DNA from: Hydrogenophaga sp. RAC07 | Lineage (GTDB): Bacteria; Pseudomonadota; Gammaproteobacteria; Burkholderiales; Burkholderiaceae_C | Direction: 5' to 3' | Assembly (NCBI RefSeq): GCF_001713375.1 | Contig: NZ_CP016449.1 | Location: 1,550,001 to 1,614,000, forward strand | Length of the DNA stretch: 64,000 nt | Shown here: positions 17,191 to 26,513 of the stretch, in pieces | Layout of the letters: each line of letters opens with the position of its first letter | Numbering within the stretch: the first letter of the stretch is position 1 | Program-made: the position numbers and the translations under genes | Notes under the pieces: generated by a model | What the model was told of the DNA's origin: nothing | The model's database searches: none | What the model saw: the letters and a program-made list of their open reading frames with translations, nothing else

Positions 17191-18219
17191 ATGATTGAAG
17201 CCAGCCCCACCCACCCACCGTTCAGCCCTTGGCGCCTCTCGGTCGCGCCCATGATGGACTGGACCGACCGGCATTGCCGCTACCTGCACCGCCTGCTGAC
17301 CAAAAACACCTTGCTCTACACCGAGATGGTGACCACCGGCGCGCTGGCGCACGGCAGTGTGCAGCGCCACCTGCGGTTCAACGCCGAAGAGCATCCCGTG
17401 GCCCTGCAGCTCGGTGGCAGCGACGCGGCTGAGCTGGCCATGGCCGCGAAGCTGGGCGAAGACTGGGGCTATGACGAGATCAACCTCAATTGCGGCTGCC
17501 CGAGCGACCGTGTGCAGCGCGGTGCGTTTGGTGCCTGCCTCATGGCCGAGCCCAAGACCGTGGCCGATGGCGTGAAGGCCATGGTGGACGCGGTGTCCAT
17601 TCCGGTGACGGTGAAACACCGCATCGGCATCGACCGCGTGGAGAGCTACGAGTTTGTGCGCGACTTCGTCGGCACGGTGAGCGAAGCGGGGTGCAACGTG
17701 TTCATGGTGCACGCCCGCAATGCCTGGCTGGACGGCCTGAGCCCCAAGGAAAACCGCGAAGTGCCGCCGCTGCGCTACGAGCTGGCGTACCGCCTCAAGC
17801 GCGACTTTCCCCACCTCACCATCGGCATCAACGGCGGCATCACCACCAACGCGCAGATCACCGATCACCTGCAGCAGGTGGACGGTGTGATGGTGGGGCG
17901 CGAGGCGTACCACAACCCCTGGCTGCTCACCTCGTGGGACGAGACCTTTTTCGGCGCCGCACCCAGCACGATCACACGCGAGGCGGTGGAAGAGCAGATG
18001 GTGAGCTACATGGAGCGTGCCTTTGCCGAGGACGGTTGCCCCTGGTACGCGATTGCGCGTCACATGCTGGGCCTGCGCCACGGCCTGCGCGGGGCGCGGC
18101 GCTGGCGGCAGATCTGGAGCGACCACCGCTTGAAGCCTTTGCCGCCCCGCGAGGTGTGGGCCATGGCGCGGGAGAGCATCGAAGCTGAAAACCGGTCCGT
18201 GCCCGCTCCGGTGGCGTGA
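17191..18219 (+). CDS. dusA: tRNA-dihydrouridine(20/20a) synthase
   Basis: 342 residues from the ATG at 17191; the open frame extends upstream but the DUS barrel begins at WRLSVAPMMDWTDRHCR. Landmarks are the FMN-barrel start above, LQLGGSDA, NLNCGCPSDRVQ with the catalytic Cys, KHRIGID and INGGI. DusA reduces U20/U20a in the tRNA D-loop using FMN and NADPH. The C-terminal helical tRNA-binding domain is present (about 245-342). The following alpha/beta hydrolase gene starts 25 bp downstream, so the two may be cotranscribed. Confidence 0.94.
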   Translation: MIEASPTHPPFSPWRLSVAPMMDWTDRHCRYLHRLLTKNTLLYTEMVTTGALAHGSVQRHLRFNAEEHPVALQLGGSDAAELAMAAKLGEDWGYDEINLNCGCPSDRVQRGAFGACLMAEPKTVADGVKAMVDAVSIPVTVKHRIGIDRVESYEFVRDFVGTVSEAGCNVFMVHARNAWLDGLSPKENREVPPLRYELAYRLKRDFPHLTIGINGGITTNAQITDHLQQVDGVMVGREAYHNPWLLTSWDETFFGAAPSTITREAVEEQMVSYMERAFAEDGCPWYAIARHMLGLRHGLRGARRWRQIWSDHRLKPLPPREVWAMARESIEAENRSVPAPVA

Positions 18220-18244
18220 CGCCCATCCCTTCCACAAGGTCCTC

Positions 18245-19138
18245 ATGTCTGCATTGCCCCCCGCGCTGGATGCTGAACGCTTCGAGATCGACACACCAGC
18301 GGGCCGCGTGAGCGCCTACCGGGCCTGGCCGCAGTCGGGGGCGGCCAACCTGCCGCCGGTGCTGCTGGTGCACAGCGTCAACGCCTCTGGGTCTGCAGCC
18401 GAGGTGAAGCCGATGTTTGAACACTGCCGCCGGCGCCGTGCGGTGTACGCGCTGGACCTCCCGGGCTTCGGTTTCTCCGACCGCAGCGACCGGGTCTACA
18501 CGCCGCGACTGATGACCGACGCGATCCACGCGATGCTCGCCCACATGCGGGCGGCCCATGGCGTGGAGGCGATCGATGTGCTGGGCGTGTCGCTGGCCAG
18601 CGAGTTCGTGGTGCGCGCACAGCAGGAGGCCCCCCACACGGTGCGGCGCATGGCCCTGGTGAGCCCCACCGGGTTCAGCGGCCCCAAGCGGCGCTACGGC
18701 CCACCCGGCAGCACCTTGTTCCAGGCCTGGCTGTTCAAGATCCTCTCGTGGCCATTCTGGTCCGAAGGCATCTACCGCAACCTCACCCGCCCGGCGGTGA
18801 TTCGCTATTTTCTGGAGCGCACCTGGGGATCGAAGCGTATCGACGAAGCGCTGTGGCGCTACGACGTGATCACCACACGCCAGCCCGGTGCGCGCTTTGC
18901 GCCGCTGCACTTCGTGGCGGCGGGTATGTTCAGCCGCGACATCAACAGCCTGTACGAGGCCGTGACCTGCCCGGTGTGGGTGAGCATGGCCACGCGGGGC
19001 GATTTCACCGACTACCAGGGCAAGGTGACGGTGGAGCAGCGGCCCAACTGGCAGTTCCATGCCATCGAGGGGGGCGCATTGCCGTACTTCGAAGACCTCG
19101 CCGCGTTCACCGACAAGCTCGACCCGTTCTGGGGATAA
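18245..19138 (+). CDS. Alpha/beta hydrolase fold protein with an altered active site
   Basis: 297 residues of the alpha/beta hydrolase superfamily: oxyanion-hole region LLVHSVNASGS (about 40), DLPGFGFSDRSDR, and the nucleophile elbow GVSLAS, where the usual G-x-S-x-G ends in Ala. The C-terminal catalytic His, normally in a GAGH-like turn before LPYFE, is absent; the segment reads IEGGALPYFED. It may therefore be inactive or use another residue. RBS CAAGGTCCTC lies upstream. It sits between dusA and the PhoD gene; substrate unknown. Confidence 0.82.
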   Translation: MSALPPALDAERFEIDTPAGRVSAYRAWPQSGAANLPPVLLVHSVNASGSAAEVKPMFEHCRRRRAVYALDLPGFGFSDRSDRVYTPRLMTDAIHAMLAHMRAAHGVEAIDVLGVSLASEFVVRAQQEAPHTVRRMALVSPTGFSGPKRRYGPPGSTLFQAWLFKILSWPFWSEGIYRNLTRPAVIRYFLERTWGSKRIDEALWRYDVITTRQPGARFAPLHFVAAGMFSRDINSLYEAVTCPVWVSMATRGDFTDYQGKVTVEQRPNWQFHAIEGGALPYFEDLAAFTDKLDPFWG

Positions 19139-19226
19139 GCGCTGCGAGGCCATTCACGGCCCTGTCAAATTCGATCGCCAAGCTCGCGCCAGCCAGCCTG
19201 CTTCGGGTTGGGTCTCGGGGCTTTTC

Positions 19227-20921
19227 ATGGCGATTTCCAATCGGCGCAGTTTCATCATCCGTGTGGCGTCGGCGTCTGCCGCGGTGGCCGCGGGCGGTCT
19301 GCTCTCGGCGTGTGGTGGCGGTGATGACGATGCGTCCCCATCCGCGCGCTTCGATTTCGGCGTGGCCAGTGGTGACCCGCTGGCCGACCGGGTGGTGCTG
19401 TGGACGCACGCTGCGCCGGCCAACGGCCAGTCGACGGTGAGCCTGACCTGGGAAGTGGCGCGGGACGCCGGCTTCACCCAGGTGGTGTCCAGCGGCCAGG
19501 TGCAGGCCACCGCAGCCGCGGGCTTCACCGCCAAGGTGGACGCCACCGGCCTGAGCGCCGGGCAGAGCTACCACTTCCGCTTTCGCGAAGGCCGCAACAA
19601 CTCGCCCGTGGGCCGCACCCGCACCTTGCCGGCCTCGGGCGTGGGCAGCGTGAAGATGGCGGTGTTCAGCTGCGCCAACTACCCCGCAGGCTTCTTCCAT
19701 GCCTACAGCGAGGCGGTGAACCAGGGCGCCGAATACGCCGTGCACCTCGGCGACTACATCTACGAATACCCGGCCAACGGCTACGCCTCGCAGGACGCGG
19801 TGGCGCTGGGCCGTGTGAGCAGCCCCGCCAACGAGTGCCTGACACTCGCCGACTACCGCGCCCGTTACGCCCAGTACCGCAGCGATCCCGACCTCAAGCG
19901 TATGCACGCCAGCCTGCCGCTGATCGCGGTGTGGGACGACCACGAGATCGCGAACGATGCATACGTGACGGGTGCGGAGAACCACACCGAAGGCGCGGAG
20001 GGCGCATTCACCGACCGCGTGGCCGCCGCGCTGAAGGTCTGGCACGAGTGGATGCCGGTGCGCACGCCCGACATGACCGATCTGCGCAAGATCTACCGCA
20101 GCTTCGACTTTGGCAACCTGCTCTCGCTGCACATGCTGGAGACGCGATTGCTCGGTCGGGACCAGGGCGTCGAGCTGCCCAGTCTGGTGAATCCGGCCAC
20201 GCAGGCGGCCGCTTTGGCGAGCCTCACATCCGCGTCGCGGCAGATGCTGGGTGGCGTGCAGCAGGCGTGGCTGCAGCAGCAGATGGCAGCGTCCAGCGCC
20301 ACCTGGCAGGTGCTGGGCCAGCAGGTGCTGATGGCGCGCATGGCGTTCCCGGTGTCCATCCTGCAGGCGCTGGACCCGTCCAACACCGACCCGGCCGCAC
20401 AAGCCGCCGGGCTGCAGGCCATCACCGACTACCTCACGGCCAAAGCCACCCCGCCGGGTTCACGCACGCCGACGCAACAGTCCTTGCTCGATCCGGCCCT
20501 CAACCCGCAGCTGGGCTACAACGTGGACGCGTGGGACGGCTACCCGGTGGCGCGCGAGGTGTTGCTGGGCACGGCGAACACGCTGGGCAAACGGCTGGTG
20601 ACCCTGGCCGGCGATACCCACAACGCGTGGCACAGCGACCTGACCTTGCTGAACGGCACCAAGGTGGGCGAAGAGTTCGCCACACCGGGCGTGAGCTCGC
20701 CGGGGCTGGAGGAATACCTCTCGGCCATCCCGCCTGCCAATGCCGCGAGCATCTTCACCGGTGTGATCGACACGCTGAACTACGCCGACACGGCGCGCCG
20801 GGGCTTCCTGCTTATGACCTTCACGCCCACCACCGCCACCGGCGACTGGTGGTTTGTGAGCACGGTGAAGTCGAGGAGCTACACCGCGGTGCTGGGCCAC
20901 TCCGCCGTGTTCAACGCCTGA
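19227..20921 (+). CDS. phoD: PhoD-type alkaline phosphatase/phosphodiesterase, Tat-exported
   Basis: 564 residues from the ATG at 19227. The N-terminus has the twin-arginine motif NRRSFI (5-10), a hydrophobic stretch and SAC (C28), so Tat export and perhaps lipid attachment. Fibronectin-like/PhoD N-terminal domain about 38-135 (FGVASGDPLADRVVLWT). The metallophosphatase core has FSCANY, HLGDYIYEY, VWDDHEIAND and LAGDTHNAWH, the PhoD calcium/iron ligands. The family hydrolyses phosphodiesters and monoesters in the periplasm during phosphate limitation. It follows the hydrolase gene by 88 bp and has its own probable promoter; no Pho box was recognised. Confidence 0.93.
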   Translation: MAISNRRSFIIRVASASAAVAAGGLLSACGGGDDDASPSARFDFGVASGDPLADRVVLWTHAAPANGQSTVSLTWEVARDAGFTQVVSSGQVQATAAAGFTAKVDATGLSAGQSYHFRFREGRNNSPVGRTRTLPASGVGSVKMAVFSCANYPAGFFHAYSEAVNQGAEYAVHLGDYIYEYPANGYASQDAVALGRVSSPANECLTLADYRARYAQYRSDPDLKRMHASLPLIAVWDDHEIANDAYVTGAENHTEGAEGAFTDRVAAALKVWHEWMPVRTPDMTDLRKIYRSFDFGNLLSLHMLETRLLGRDQGVELPSLVNPATQAAALASLTSASRQMLGGVQQAWLQQQMAASSATWQVLGQQVLMARMAFPVSILQALDPSNTDPAAQAAGLQAITDYLTAKATPPGSRTPTQQSLLDPALNPQLGYNVDAWDGYPVAREVLLGTANTLGKRLVTLAGDTHNAWHSDLTLLNGTKVGEEFATPGVSSPGLEEYLSAIPPANAASIFTGVIDTLNYADTARRGFLLMTFTPTTATGDWWFVSTVKSRSYTAVLGHSAVFNA

Positions 20922-20931
20922 TTCGGCGCAC

Positions 20932-21567
20932 TCAGGCCGCCGCTTCCAGGCCGCTCTGAAAGTGCTCGCGCATGCGCTGCACCGCCAGCGCGGCGTTGCG
21001 CTGCGCCAGCGCGCTCACGATGGCGCGGTGCTCCGCCAACGACTCTTCGATGCGCCCGGTCTTGAGCAGCGAGTTGTGGCGGTTGAGCTTCATGACCTTG
21101 CGCAGGTCGGCCACCATCTGCTCGCGCCAGCGGTTGCGCGCCAGTTCCAGTACGCGCATGTGGAACTGTTCGTTGAGCGCGAAGAAACGGTCGCGCTCGC
21201 CCACGGCCGCCTCCAGCGCGTCGTGCAGGGTCTGCAGCTCGGCCAGCTCGGCGTCCGTGGCGCGTTCGGCCACCACACCGGCCGCGTCCGATTCGAGCAG
21301 CGCCAGCAGGTGGTAGACGTCGGCCAGGTCTTTCTCGGACACTTCGGTCACGTAGGCGCCTCGCCGCACCTTCATCGTTACCAGGCCTTCGGCGGCCAGC
21401 ACCTTGAGCGCCTCGCGCAGGGGCGTGCGGCTGATCCCGTACTCCTCGGCGAGCTTGAGTTCGTCGATCCAGCTGCCGGGCTCCAGCTCGCGCTGAAAGA
21501 TGCGCTGGCGCAGCAGTTCGGCTACTTCTTCGTAAAGGGCTCGGGGTGCGAGGGACAGGGCGTACAT
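20932..21567 (-). CDS. GntR family transcriptional regulator, FCD type
   Basis: 211 residues from the ATG at 21567; a TTG 21 bp upstream is possible but lacks a ribosome-binding site. Winged HTH about 5-70 (GISRTPLREALKVL), then an all-helical FCD ligand domain. It is divergent from the methylmalonyl-CoA mutase gene and most likely regulates the propionyl-CoA/methylmalonyl-CoA module. The effector would plausibly be a pathway acid or acyl-CoA; that is inference from position. Confidence 0.88.
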   Translation of the reverse strand: MYALSLAPRALYEEVAELLRQRIFQRELEPGSWIDELKLAEEYGISRTPLREALKVLAAEGLVTMKVRRGAYVTEVSEKDLADVYHLLALLESDAAGVVAERATDAELAELQTLHDALEAAVGERDRFFALNEQFHMRVLELARNRWREQMVADLRKVMKLNRHNSLLKTGRIEESLAEHRAIVSALAQRNAALAVQRMREHFQSGLEAAA

Positions 21568-21663
21568 GGGCAGGATTGTAAGTCGCAAGGAATATTCTGC
21601 ATCAATAATTATGAATGATATAAAATCCCGGCCGACCCCGTGTCATATCAACCATTGCCTGCC
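21568..21663. promoter_or_regulatory. Divergent promoter region, GntR gene and methylmalonyl-CoA mutase
   Basis: A strongly AT-rich patch (21590-21626) in otherwise GC-rich DNA holds TCAATAATTATGA (21602-21614), a near-palindrome centred on ATAATTAT, and TATAAA (21620-21625). These are plausible regulator-binding and -10 sequences. Confidence 0.45.
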
Positions 21664-23820
21664 ATGAGCTCCAATACGCCCGAATTTCCAACTGTTCCCC
21701 TCGAAGCCTGGGCCAAGGCCGCGCAGAAATCGGCACCCGGCGGCGACCTCGGCGCGCTCGACTGGGTCACGCCGGACGGCATCCGCGTCAAACCGCTGTA
21801 CACCGCCCAAGACACGGCGGGCCTGCCGCACACCAACACGCTGCCCGGATTCGAGCCCTTCATCCGCGGCCCGCAGGCCACCATGTACGCCGTGCGACCG
21901 TGGACGATCCGTCAGTACGCCGGGTTCTCCACCGCCGAAGAAAGCAACGCCTTCTACCGCAAGGCGCTGGCCGCCGGCGGGCAGGGCGTGTCGGTCGCGT
22001 TCGACCTCGCCACCCACCGCGGCTACGACAGCGACCACCCGCGCGTGACCGGCGACGTGGGCAAGGCCGGCGTGGCGATCGACAGCGTGGAGGACATGAA
22101 GGTCTTGTTCGACCAGATCCCGCTGGACAAGGTGTCGGTCTCCATGACCATGAACGGCGCGGTGCTGCCGGTGCTGGCCGGCTACGTGGTGGCGGCCGAA
22201 GAGCAGGGCGTGGCGCAGGACCAGCTGAGTGGAACGATCCAGAACGACATCCTCAAGGAGTTCATGGTCCGCAACACCTACATCTACCCGCCCGAGCCGA
22301 GCATGAAGATCATCGGCGACATCATCGAGTACACGGCCGGCCACATGCCCAAGTTCAACTCGATCAGCATCAGCGGGTACCACATGCAGGAAGCCGGCGC
22401 CAACCAGGCGCTGGAGCTGGCCTTCACGCTGGCCGATGGCCAGGAGTATGTGAAGACCGCGATCGCCAAGGGCATGGACGTGGACGGCTTCGCCGGGCGC
22501 CTCAGTTTCTTCTGGGCGATCGGCATGAACTTCTACCTGGAGATCGCCAAGATGCGTGCAGCCCGCCTGCTGTGGACACGCATCATGAAAGGCTTCAATG
22601 CGAAGAACCCCAAGAGCCTGATGCTGCGCACCCATTGCCAGACCTCGGGCTGGAGTTTGACCGAGCAGGACCCCTACAACAACGTGGTGCGCACCACGGT
22701 GGAGGCCATGGCGGCGGTGTTCGGTGGCACGCAGTCGCTGCACACGAATTCGTTCGATGAAGCTATCGCACTGCCCACCGAGTTCAGCGCCCGCATTGCG
22801 CGCAACACGCAGCTGATCATCCAGGAAGAAACGCACATCACCAACGTGGTCGACCCCTGGGCGGGCAGCTACATGATGGAGAGCCTCACGCAGGAAATGG
22901 CCGACAAGGCCTGGGCCATCATCGAAGAGGTGCAGGCCATGGGCGGCATGACCAAGGCCGTGGACAGCGGCTGGGCCAAGCTGAAGATCGAGGCCGCCGC
23001 GGCTGAAAAGCAGGCGCGCATCGACTCGGGCAAGGACGTGATCGTCGGCGTCAACAAGTACAAGCTCAAGACCGAAGACGCGATCGAATCGCGCGACATC
23101 GACAACGTGGCGGTGCGCGACGGTCAGATCGCACGGCTGCAGAAGATCAAGGCCACGCGCGACAGCGCCAAAGTGCAGGCCGCGCTGGACGCGCTGACCG
23201 CCGCCGCCGACAGCGGCGAGGGCAACCTGCTCGACCTGTCGATCCAGGCCACGCGCCTGCGCGCCACTGTGGGCGAGGTGAGCGACGCGCTGGAGAAGGT
23301 TTTCGGGCGCCACCGCGCCGATACGCAAAAGGTGACCGGTGTGTACGCAGCTGCCTACGATTCCGCCGAGGGCTGGGACGCCCTCAAGACCGAGATCAAC
23401 GCGTTTGCCGAAGCGCAAGGCCGCCGCCCGCGCGTGATGATCAGCAAGCTTGGCCAGGACGGCCACGACCGCGGTGCCAAGGTGGTGGCCACGGCGTTTG
23501 CCGACCTTGGCTTCGACGTGGACATGGGACCGCTGTTCCAGACCCCCGAGGAGTGCGCGCGCCAGGCCATTGAAAACGACGTGCACGCGGTCGGAGTCTC
23601 GACGCTGGCCGCCGGCCACAAGACGCTGGTGCCGGCCATCATTGCCGAGCTCAAGAAGCAGGGCGCCGACGACATCATCGTGTTCGTGGGCGGCGTGATC
23701 CCGCGCCAGGACTACGAGATGCTCTACGAGGCCGGCGTCAAAGGGATCTATGGTCCGGGTACGCCGATTCCGGCGAGTGCGAAGGACGTTCTGGAGCAGA
23801 TCAAGAAGGCGCTCGGGTGA
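21664..23820 (+). CDS. scpA: Methylmalonyl-CoA mutase, single-chain
   Basis: 718 residues from the ATG at 21664; an in-frame GTG at 21640 is the alternative start. The N-terminal barrel carries the substrate-binding region ([21 protein letters not shown], in two parts) and [15 protein letters not shown]. The C-terminal B12-binding domain (about 585-718) has DGHDRG (the D-x-H-x2-G cobalamin motif). It interconverts (R)-methylmalonyl-CoA and succinyl-CoA with adenosylcobalamin. It is the fused form (E. coli ScpA-like), not the alpha/beta heterodimer. MeaB, PccB and PccA follow in one operon, so it completes propionyl-CoA oxidation to succinyl-CoA. Confidence 0.95.
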   Translation: MSSNTPEFPTVPLEAWAKAAQKSAPGGDLGALDWVTPDGIRVKPLYTAQDTAGLPHTNTLPGFEPFIRGPQATMYAVRPWTIRQYAGFSTAEESNAFYRKALAAGGQGVSVAFDLATHRGYDSDHPRVTGDVGKAGVAIDSVEDMKVLFDQIPLDKVSVSMTMNGAVLPVLAGYVVAAEEQGVAQDQLSGTIQNDILKEFMVRNTYIYPPEPSMKIIGDIIEYTAGHMPKFNSISISGYHMQEAGANQALELAFTLADGQEYVKTAIAKGMDVDGFAGRLSFFWAIGMNFYLEIAKMRAARLLWTRIMKGFNAKNPKSLMLRTHCQTSGWSLTEQDPYNNVVRTTVEAMAAVFGGTQSLHTNSFDEAIALPTEFSARIARNTQLIIQEETHITNVVDPWAGSYMMESLTQEMADKAWAIIEEVQAMGGMTKAVDSGWAKLKIEAAAAEKQARIDSGKDVIVGVNKYKLKTEDAIESRDIDNVAVRDGQIARLQKIKATRDSAKVQAALDALTAAADSGEGNLLDLSIQATRLRATVGEVSDALEKVFGRHRADTQKVTGVYAAAYDSAEGWDALKTEINAFAEAQGRRPRVMISKLGQDGHDRGAKVVATAFADLGFDVDMGPLFQTPEECARQAIENDVHAVGVSTLAAGHKTLVPAIIAELKKQGADDIIVFVGGVIPRQDYEMLYEAGVKGIYGPGTPIPASAKDVLEQIKKALG

Positions 23821-24821
23821 TCCCCTCGGTGTTGCTGGACGGTGTCGTGCATGGCGAGCCCGCCGGGCAGCGCCGTGCCATGGCCAAAGCCATCACCCTG
23901 CTCGAATCCACCCGCGCCGACCACCGCGCGCAGGGGGACGAACTGCTCACCGCCTTGCTGCCCCACACCGGCCAGGCGTTCCGCCTGGGCATCAGCGGCG
24001 TGCCGGGCGTGGGCAAGAGCACCTTCATCGAGGTGCTGGGCCTGTACCTCATCGACAAGGGCCACCGCGTGGCGGTGCTGACCGTCGATCCGTCCAGCAC
24101 GGTGTCGGGCGGCTCGATCCTGGGCGACAAGACGCGCATGGAAAAGCTCTCGGTGCACGAGCAGGCCTACATCCGCCCCAGCCCGAGCAGCGGCACGCTG
24201 GGCGGCGTGGCCGAGAAGACGCGCGAGGCCATGCTGGTCTGCGAGGCGGCGGGCTACGACGTGGTGATCGTCGAGACCGTGGGCGTGGGCCAGAGCGAGA
24301 CCGCGGTGAGCGGCATGACCGACATGTTCGTGCTGATGCAGCTGCCCAACGCGGGCGACGATCTGCAGGCGATCAAGAAGGGCGTGATGGAGCTGGCCGA
24401 TCTGGTGGTCATCAACAAGGCCGACATCGATCCCGACGCTGCAACCCGCGCAAGGGCGCAGATCACCTCGTCGCTGCGACTGCTGGGTCTTCAAGGCCAC
24501 CCGGAACACGCCCATCACAACGACGCTGTGTGGCATCCACAGGTGATCCAGCTCAGCGCCTTGCTGGGTCGTGGTGTTGACGCCTTCTGGGCGGAGGTCT
24601 CGCGCTTTCGCAGCCTGCAGAGCGCCAACGGTCAGCTGAAGCTGCGCCGTCAACAGCAGGCCCGTGCCTGGATGTGGGAGCGCATCGACGCCGGCCTCAA
24701 ACAACGTTTTCGAGCGCACCCCCAGGTGCGTGCTGCCCTGGACGACACCACCCAACGCGTGCTGGCCGGCAGCCTGCCCGCCAGCACCGCAGCGCGCCAG
24801 CTGCTCGACCTCTTCGACTGA
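23817..24821 (+). CDS. meaB: Methylmalonyl-CoA mutase-associated GTPase MeaB
   Basis: 334 residues starting at a GTG that overlaps the mutase stop codon (GTGA), so translation is coupled. P-loop GVPGVGKST near residue 60, the switch/Walker B region [28 protein letters not shown], and NKAD for guanine recognition. MeaB is the G3E-family chaperone that loads and protects the cobalamin of the mutase. Immediately followed (29 bp) by pccB. Confidence 0.94.
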   Translation: MIPSVLLDGVVHGEPAGQRRAMAKAITLLESTRADHRAQGDELLTALLPHTGQAFRLGISGVPGVGKSTFIEVLGLYLIDKGHRVAVLTVDPSSTVSGGSILGDKTRMEKLSVHEQAYIRPSPSSGTLGGVAEKTREAMLVCEAAGYDVVIVETVGVGQSETAVSGMTDMFVLMQLPNAGDDLQAIKKGVMELADLVVINKADIDPDAATRARAQITSSLRLLGLQGHPEHAHHNDAVWHPQVIQLSALLGRGVDAFWAEVSRFRSLQSANGQLKLRRQQQARAWMWERIDAGLKQRFRAHPQVRAALDDTTQRVLAGSLPASTAARQLLDLFD

Positions 24822-24850
24822 ATCTCACGCTTTCCCTGGAGAACAACACC

Positions 24851-26383
24851 ATGCAGGACATCCTTCAACAACTGGAAGAAAAACGCGCCGCGGCCCGACT
24901 CGGCGGTGGTGAGAAGCGCATTGCCGCGCAGCACGCCAAGGGCAAGCTGAGCGCGCGCGAGCGGCTGGAGGTGTTGCTGGACGAAGGCACCTTTGAAGAG
25001 TGGGACATGTTCGTCGAACACCGCTGCACCGACTTCGGCATGCAGGACAACAAGATCCCCGGCGACGGCGTGGTCACCGGCTACGGGATGATCAATGGCC
25101 GCCTGGTGTTTGTGTTCAGCCAGGACTTCACCGTGTTCGGCGGCGCATTGAGCGAAGCACACGCGGAAAAGATCTGCAAGGTGATGGACCAGGCCATGAA
25201 GGTCGGCGCACCGGTGATCGGCCTCAACGATTCGGGCGGCGCCCGCATCCAGGAAGGCGTGGCCTCGCTCGGTGGCTATGCCGACGTGTTCCAGCGCAAC
25301 GTGATGGCCAGCGGCGTGGTGCCGCAGATCAGCATGATCATGGGGCCGTCGGCCGGCGGCGCGGTGTATTCGCCCGCCATGACCGACTTCATCTTCATGG
25401 TCAAGGATTCGAGCTACATGTTCGTGACCGGGCCCGAGGTGGTGAAGACCGTGACGCACGAGGAAGTGACGGCCGAGGAGCTCGGTGGCGCCATCACGCA
25501 CACGACCAAGAGCGGCGTGGCCGACCTCGCGTTCGAGAACGACGTGGAGGCGCTGCTGATGCTGCGCAGGCTCTACAACTACCTGCCGCTGAGCAACCGG
25601 GAGAAGGCGCCGGTGCGACCCAGCGGCGACCCGATAGACCGCATGGAGCTCAGCCTGGACACGCTGGTGCCGGAGAACCCGAACAAGCCCTACGACATGA
25701 AGGAGCTGATCGTCAAGACGGTGGACGATGGCGACTTCTTCGAGCTGCAGCCCGAGTACGCCAAGAACATCCTGATCGGCTTCGCGCGCATGGACGGCCA
25801 GACGGTGGGCATCGTCGCCAACCAGCCGCTGGTGCTGGCCGGGTGCCTGGACATCAAGAGCTCGATCAAGGCCGCGCGCTTCGTGCGCTTCTGCGACGCC
25901 TTCAACATCCCCGTGATCACGTTTGTGGACGTGCCCGGCTTCATGCCCGGTACCTCGCAGGAGTATGGCGGCATCATCAAGCACGGTGCCAAGCTGCTCT
26001 ATGCGTACGCCGAGTGCACCGTGCCCAAGATCACCGTGATCACGCGCAAGGCCTATGGCGGTGCCTACGACGTGATGAGCTCCAAGCACCTGCGCGGCGA
26101 CGTGAACTTCGCCTGGCCCAACGCCGAGATCGCGGTGATGGGCGCCAAGGGCGCGGTGGAGATCATCTTCCGCGAGGAGAAGAAGGACCCGGCCAAGCTG
26201 GCCCTGCGCGAAGCCGAGTACAAGGCCCGCTTTGCCAACCCCTTCGTGGCCGGCGCGCGCGGCTTCATCGACGACGTGATCTTGCCGCACGAGACGCGCA
26301 AGCGCATCTGCCGTTCACTGGTGATGCTCAAGGACAAGAAGCTGGAAAACCCGTGGCGCAAGCACGGGAACATACCTTTGTAA
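24851..26383 (+). CDS. pccB: Propionyl-CoA carboxylase, beta subunit (carboxyltransferase)
   Basis: 510 residues from the ATG at 24851, preceded by TGGAGAACAAC; the open frame upstream is out of family. Two crotonase-like carboxyltransferase halves: oxyanion motifs GGA...[11 protein letters not shown] in the N-half and [10 protein letters not shown], then [10 protein letters not shown] in the C-half. It transfers carboxylate from biotin to propionyl-CoA, giving (S)-methylmalonyl-CoA. Lies between meaB and pccA in one operon. Start [15 protein letters not shown] is the usual start of this family. Confidence 0.95.
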   Translation: MQDILQQLEEKRAAARLGGGEKRIAAQHAKGKLSARERLEVLLDEGTFEEWDMFVEHRCTDFGMQDNKIPGDGVVTGYGMINGRLVFVFSQDFTVFGGALSEAHAEKICKVMDQAMKVGAPVIGLNDSGGARIQEGVASLGGYADVFQRNVMASGVVPQISMIMGPSAGGAVYSPAMTDFIFMVKDSSYMFVTGPEVVKTVTHEEVTAEELGGAITHTTKSGVADLAFENDVEALLMLRRLYNYLPLSNREKAPVRPSGDPIDRMELSLDTLVPENPNKPYDMKELIVKTVDDGDFFELQPEYAKNILIGFARMDGQTVGIVANQPLVLAGCLDIKSSIKAARFVRFCDAFNIPVITFVDVPGFMPGTSQEYGGIIKHGAKLLYAYAECTVPKITVITRKAYGGAYDVMSSKHLRGDVNFAWPNAEIAVMGAKGAVEIIFREEKKDPAKLALREAEYKARFANPFVAGARGFIDDVILPHETRKRICRSLVMLKDKKLENPWRKHGNIPL

Positions 26384-26390
26384 GCACCCC

Positions 26391-26460
26391 CGCGCCGCGC
26401 TGCGCGCGTCACCCCCTCAAGGGGGCAGCGCCAGCGGCCCGGCAAAGCCGGTTCCGCGGC
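26391..26460. repeat. Intergenic palindromic repeat between pccB and pccA
   Basis: Two adjacent hairpins: CCCCC-TCAA-GGGGG (26412-26425) and CCGGC-AAA-GCCGG (26439-26451), preceded by a GC-only run with CGCGCCGCGCTGCGCGCG. This arrangement resembles the dispersed GC-rich intergenic repeats common in Comamonadaceae genomes (from memory). It may limit 3' RNA decay or attenuate pccA expression. No second copy was seen in this window. Confidence 0.55.
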
Positions 26461-26513
26461 ACTCTGGAATGTTGCTCCGGAAACGAATCGGTATTGAACA
26501 GATTGGACGAATG

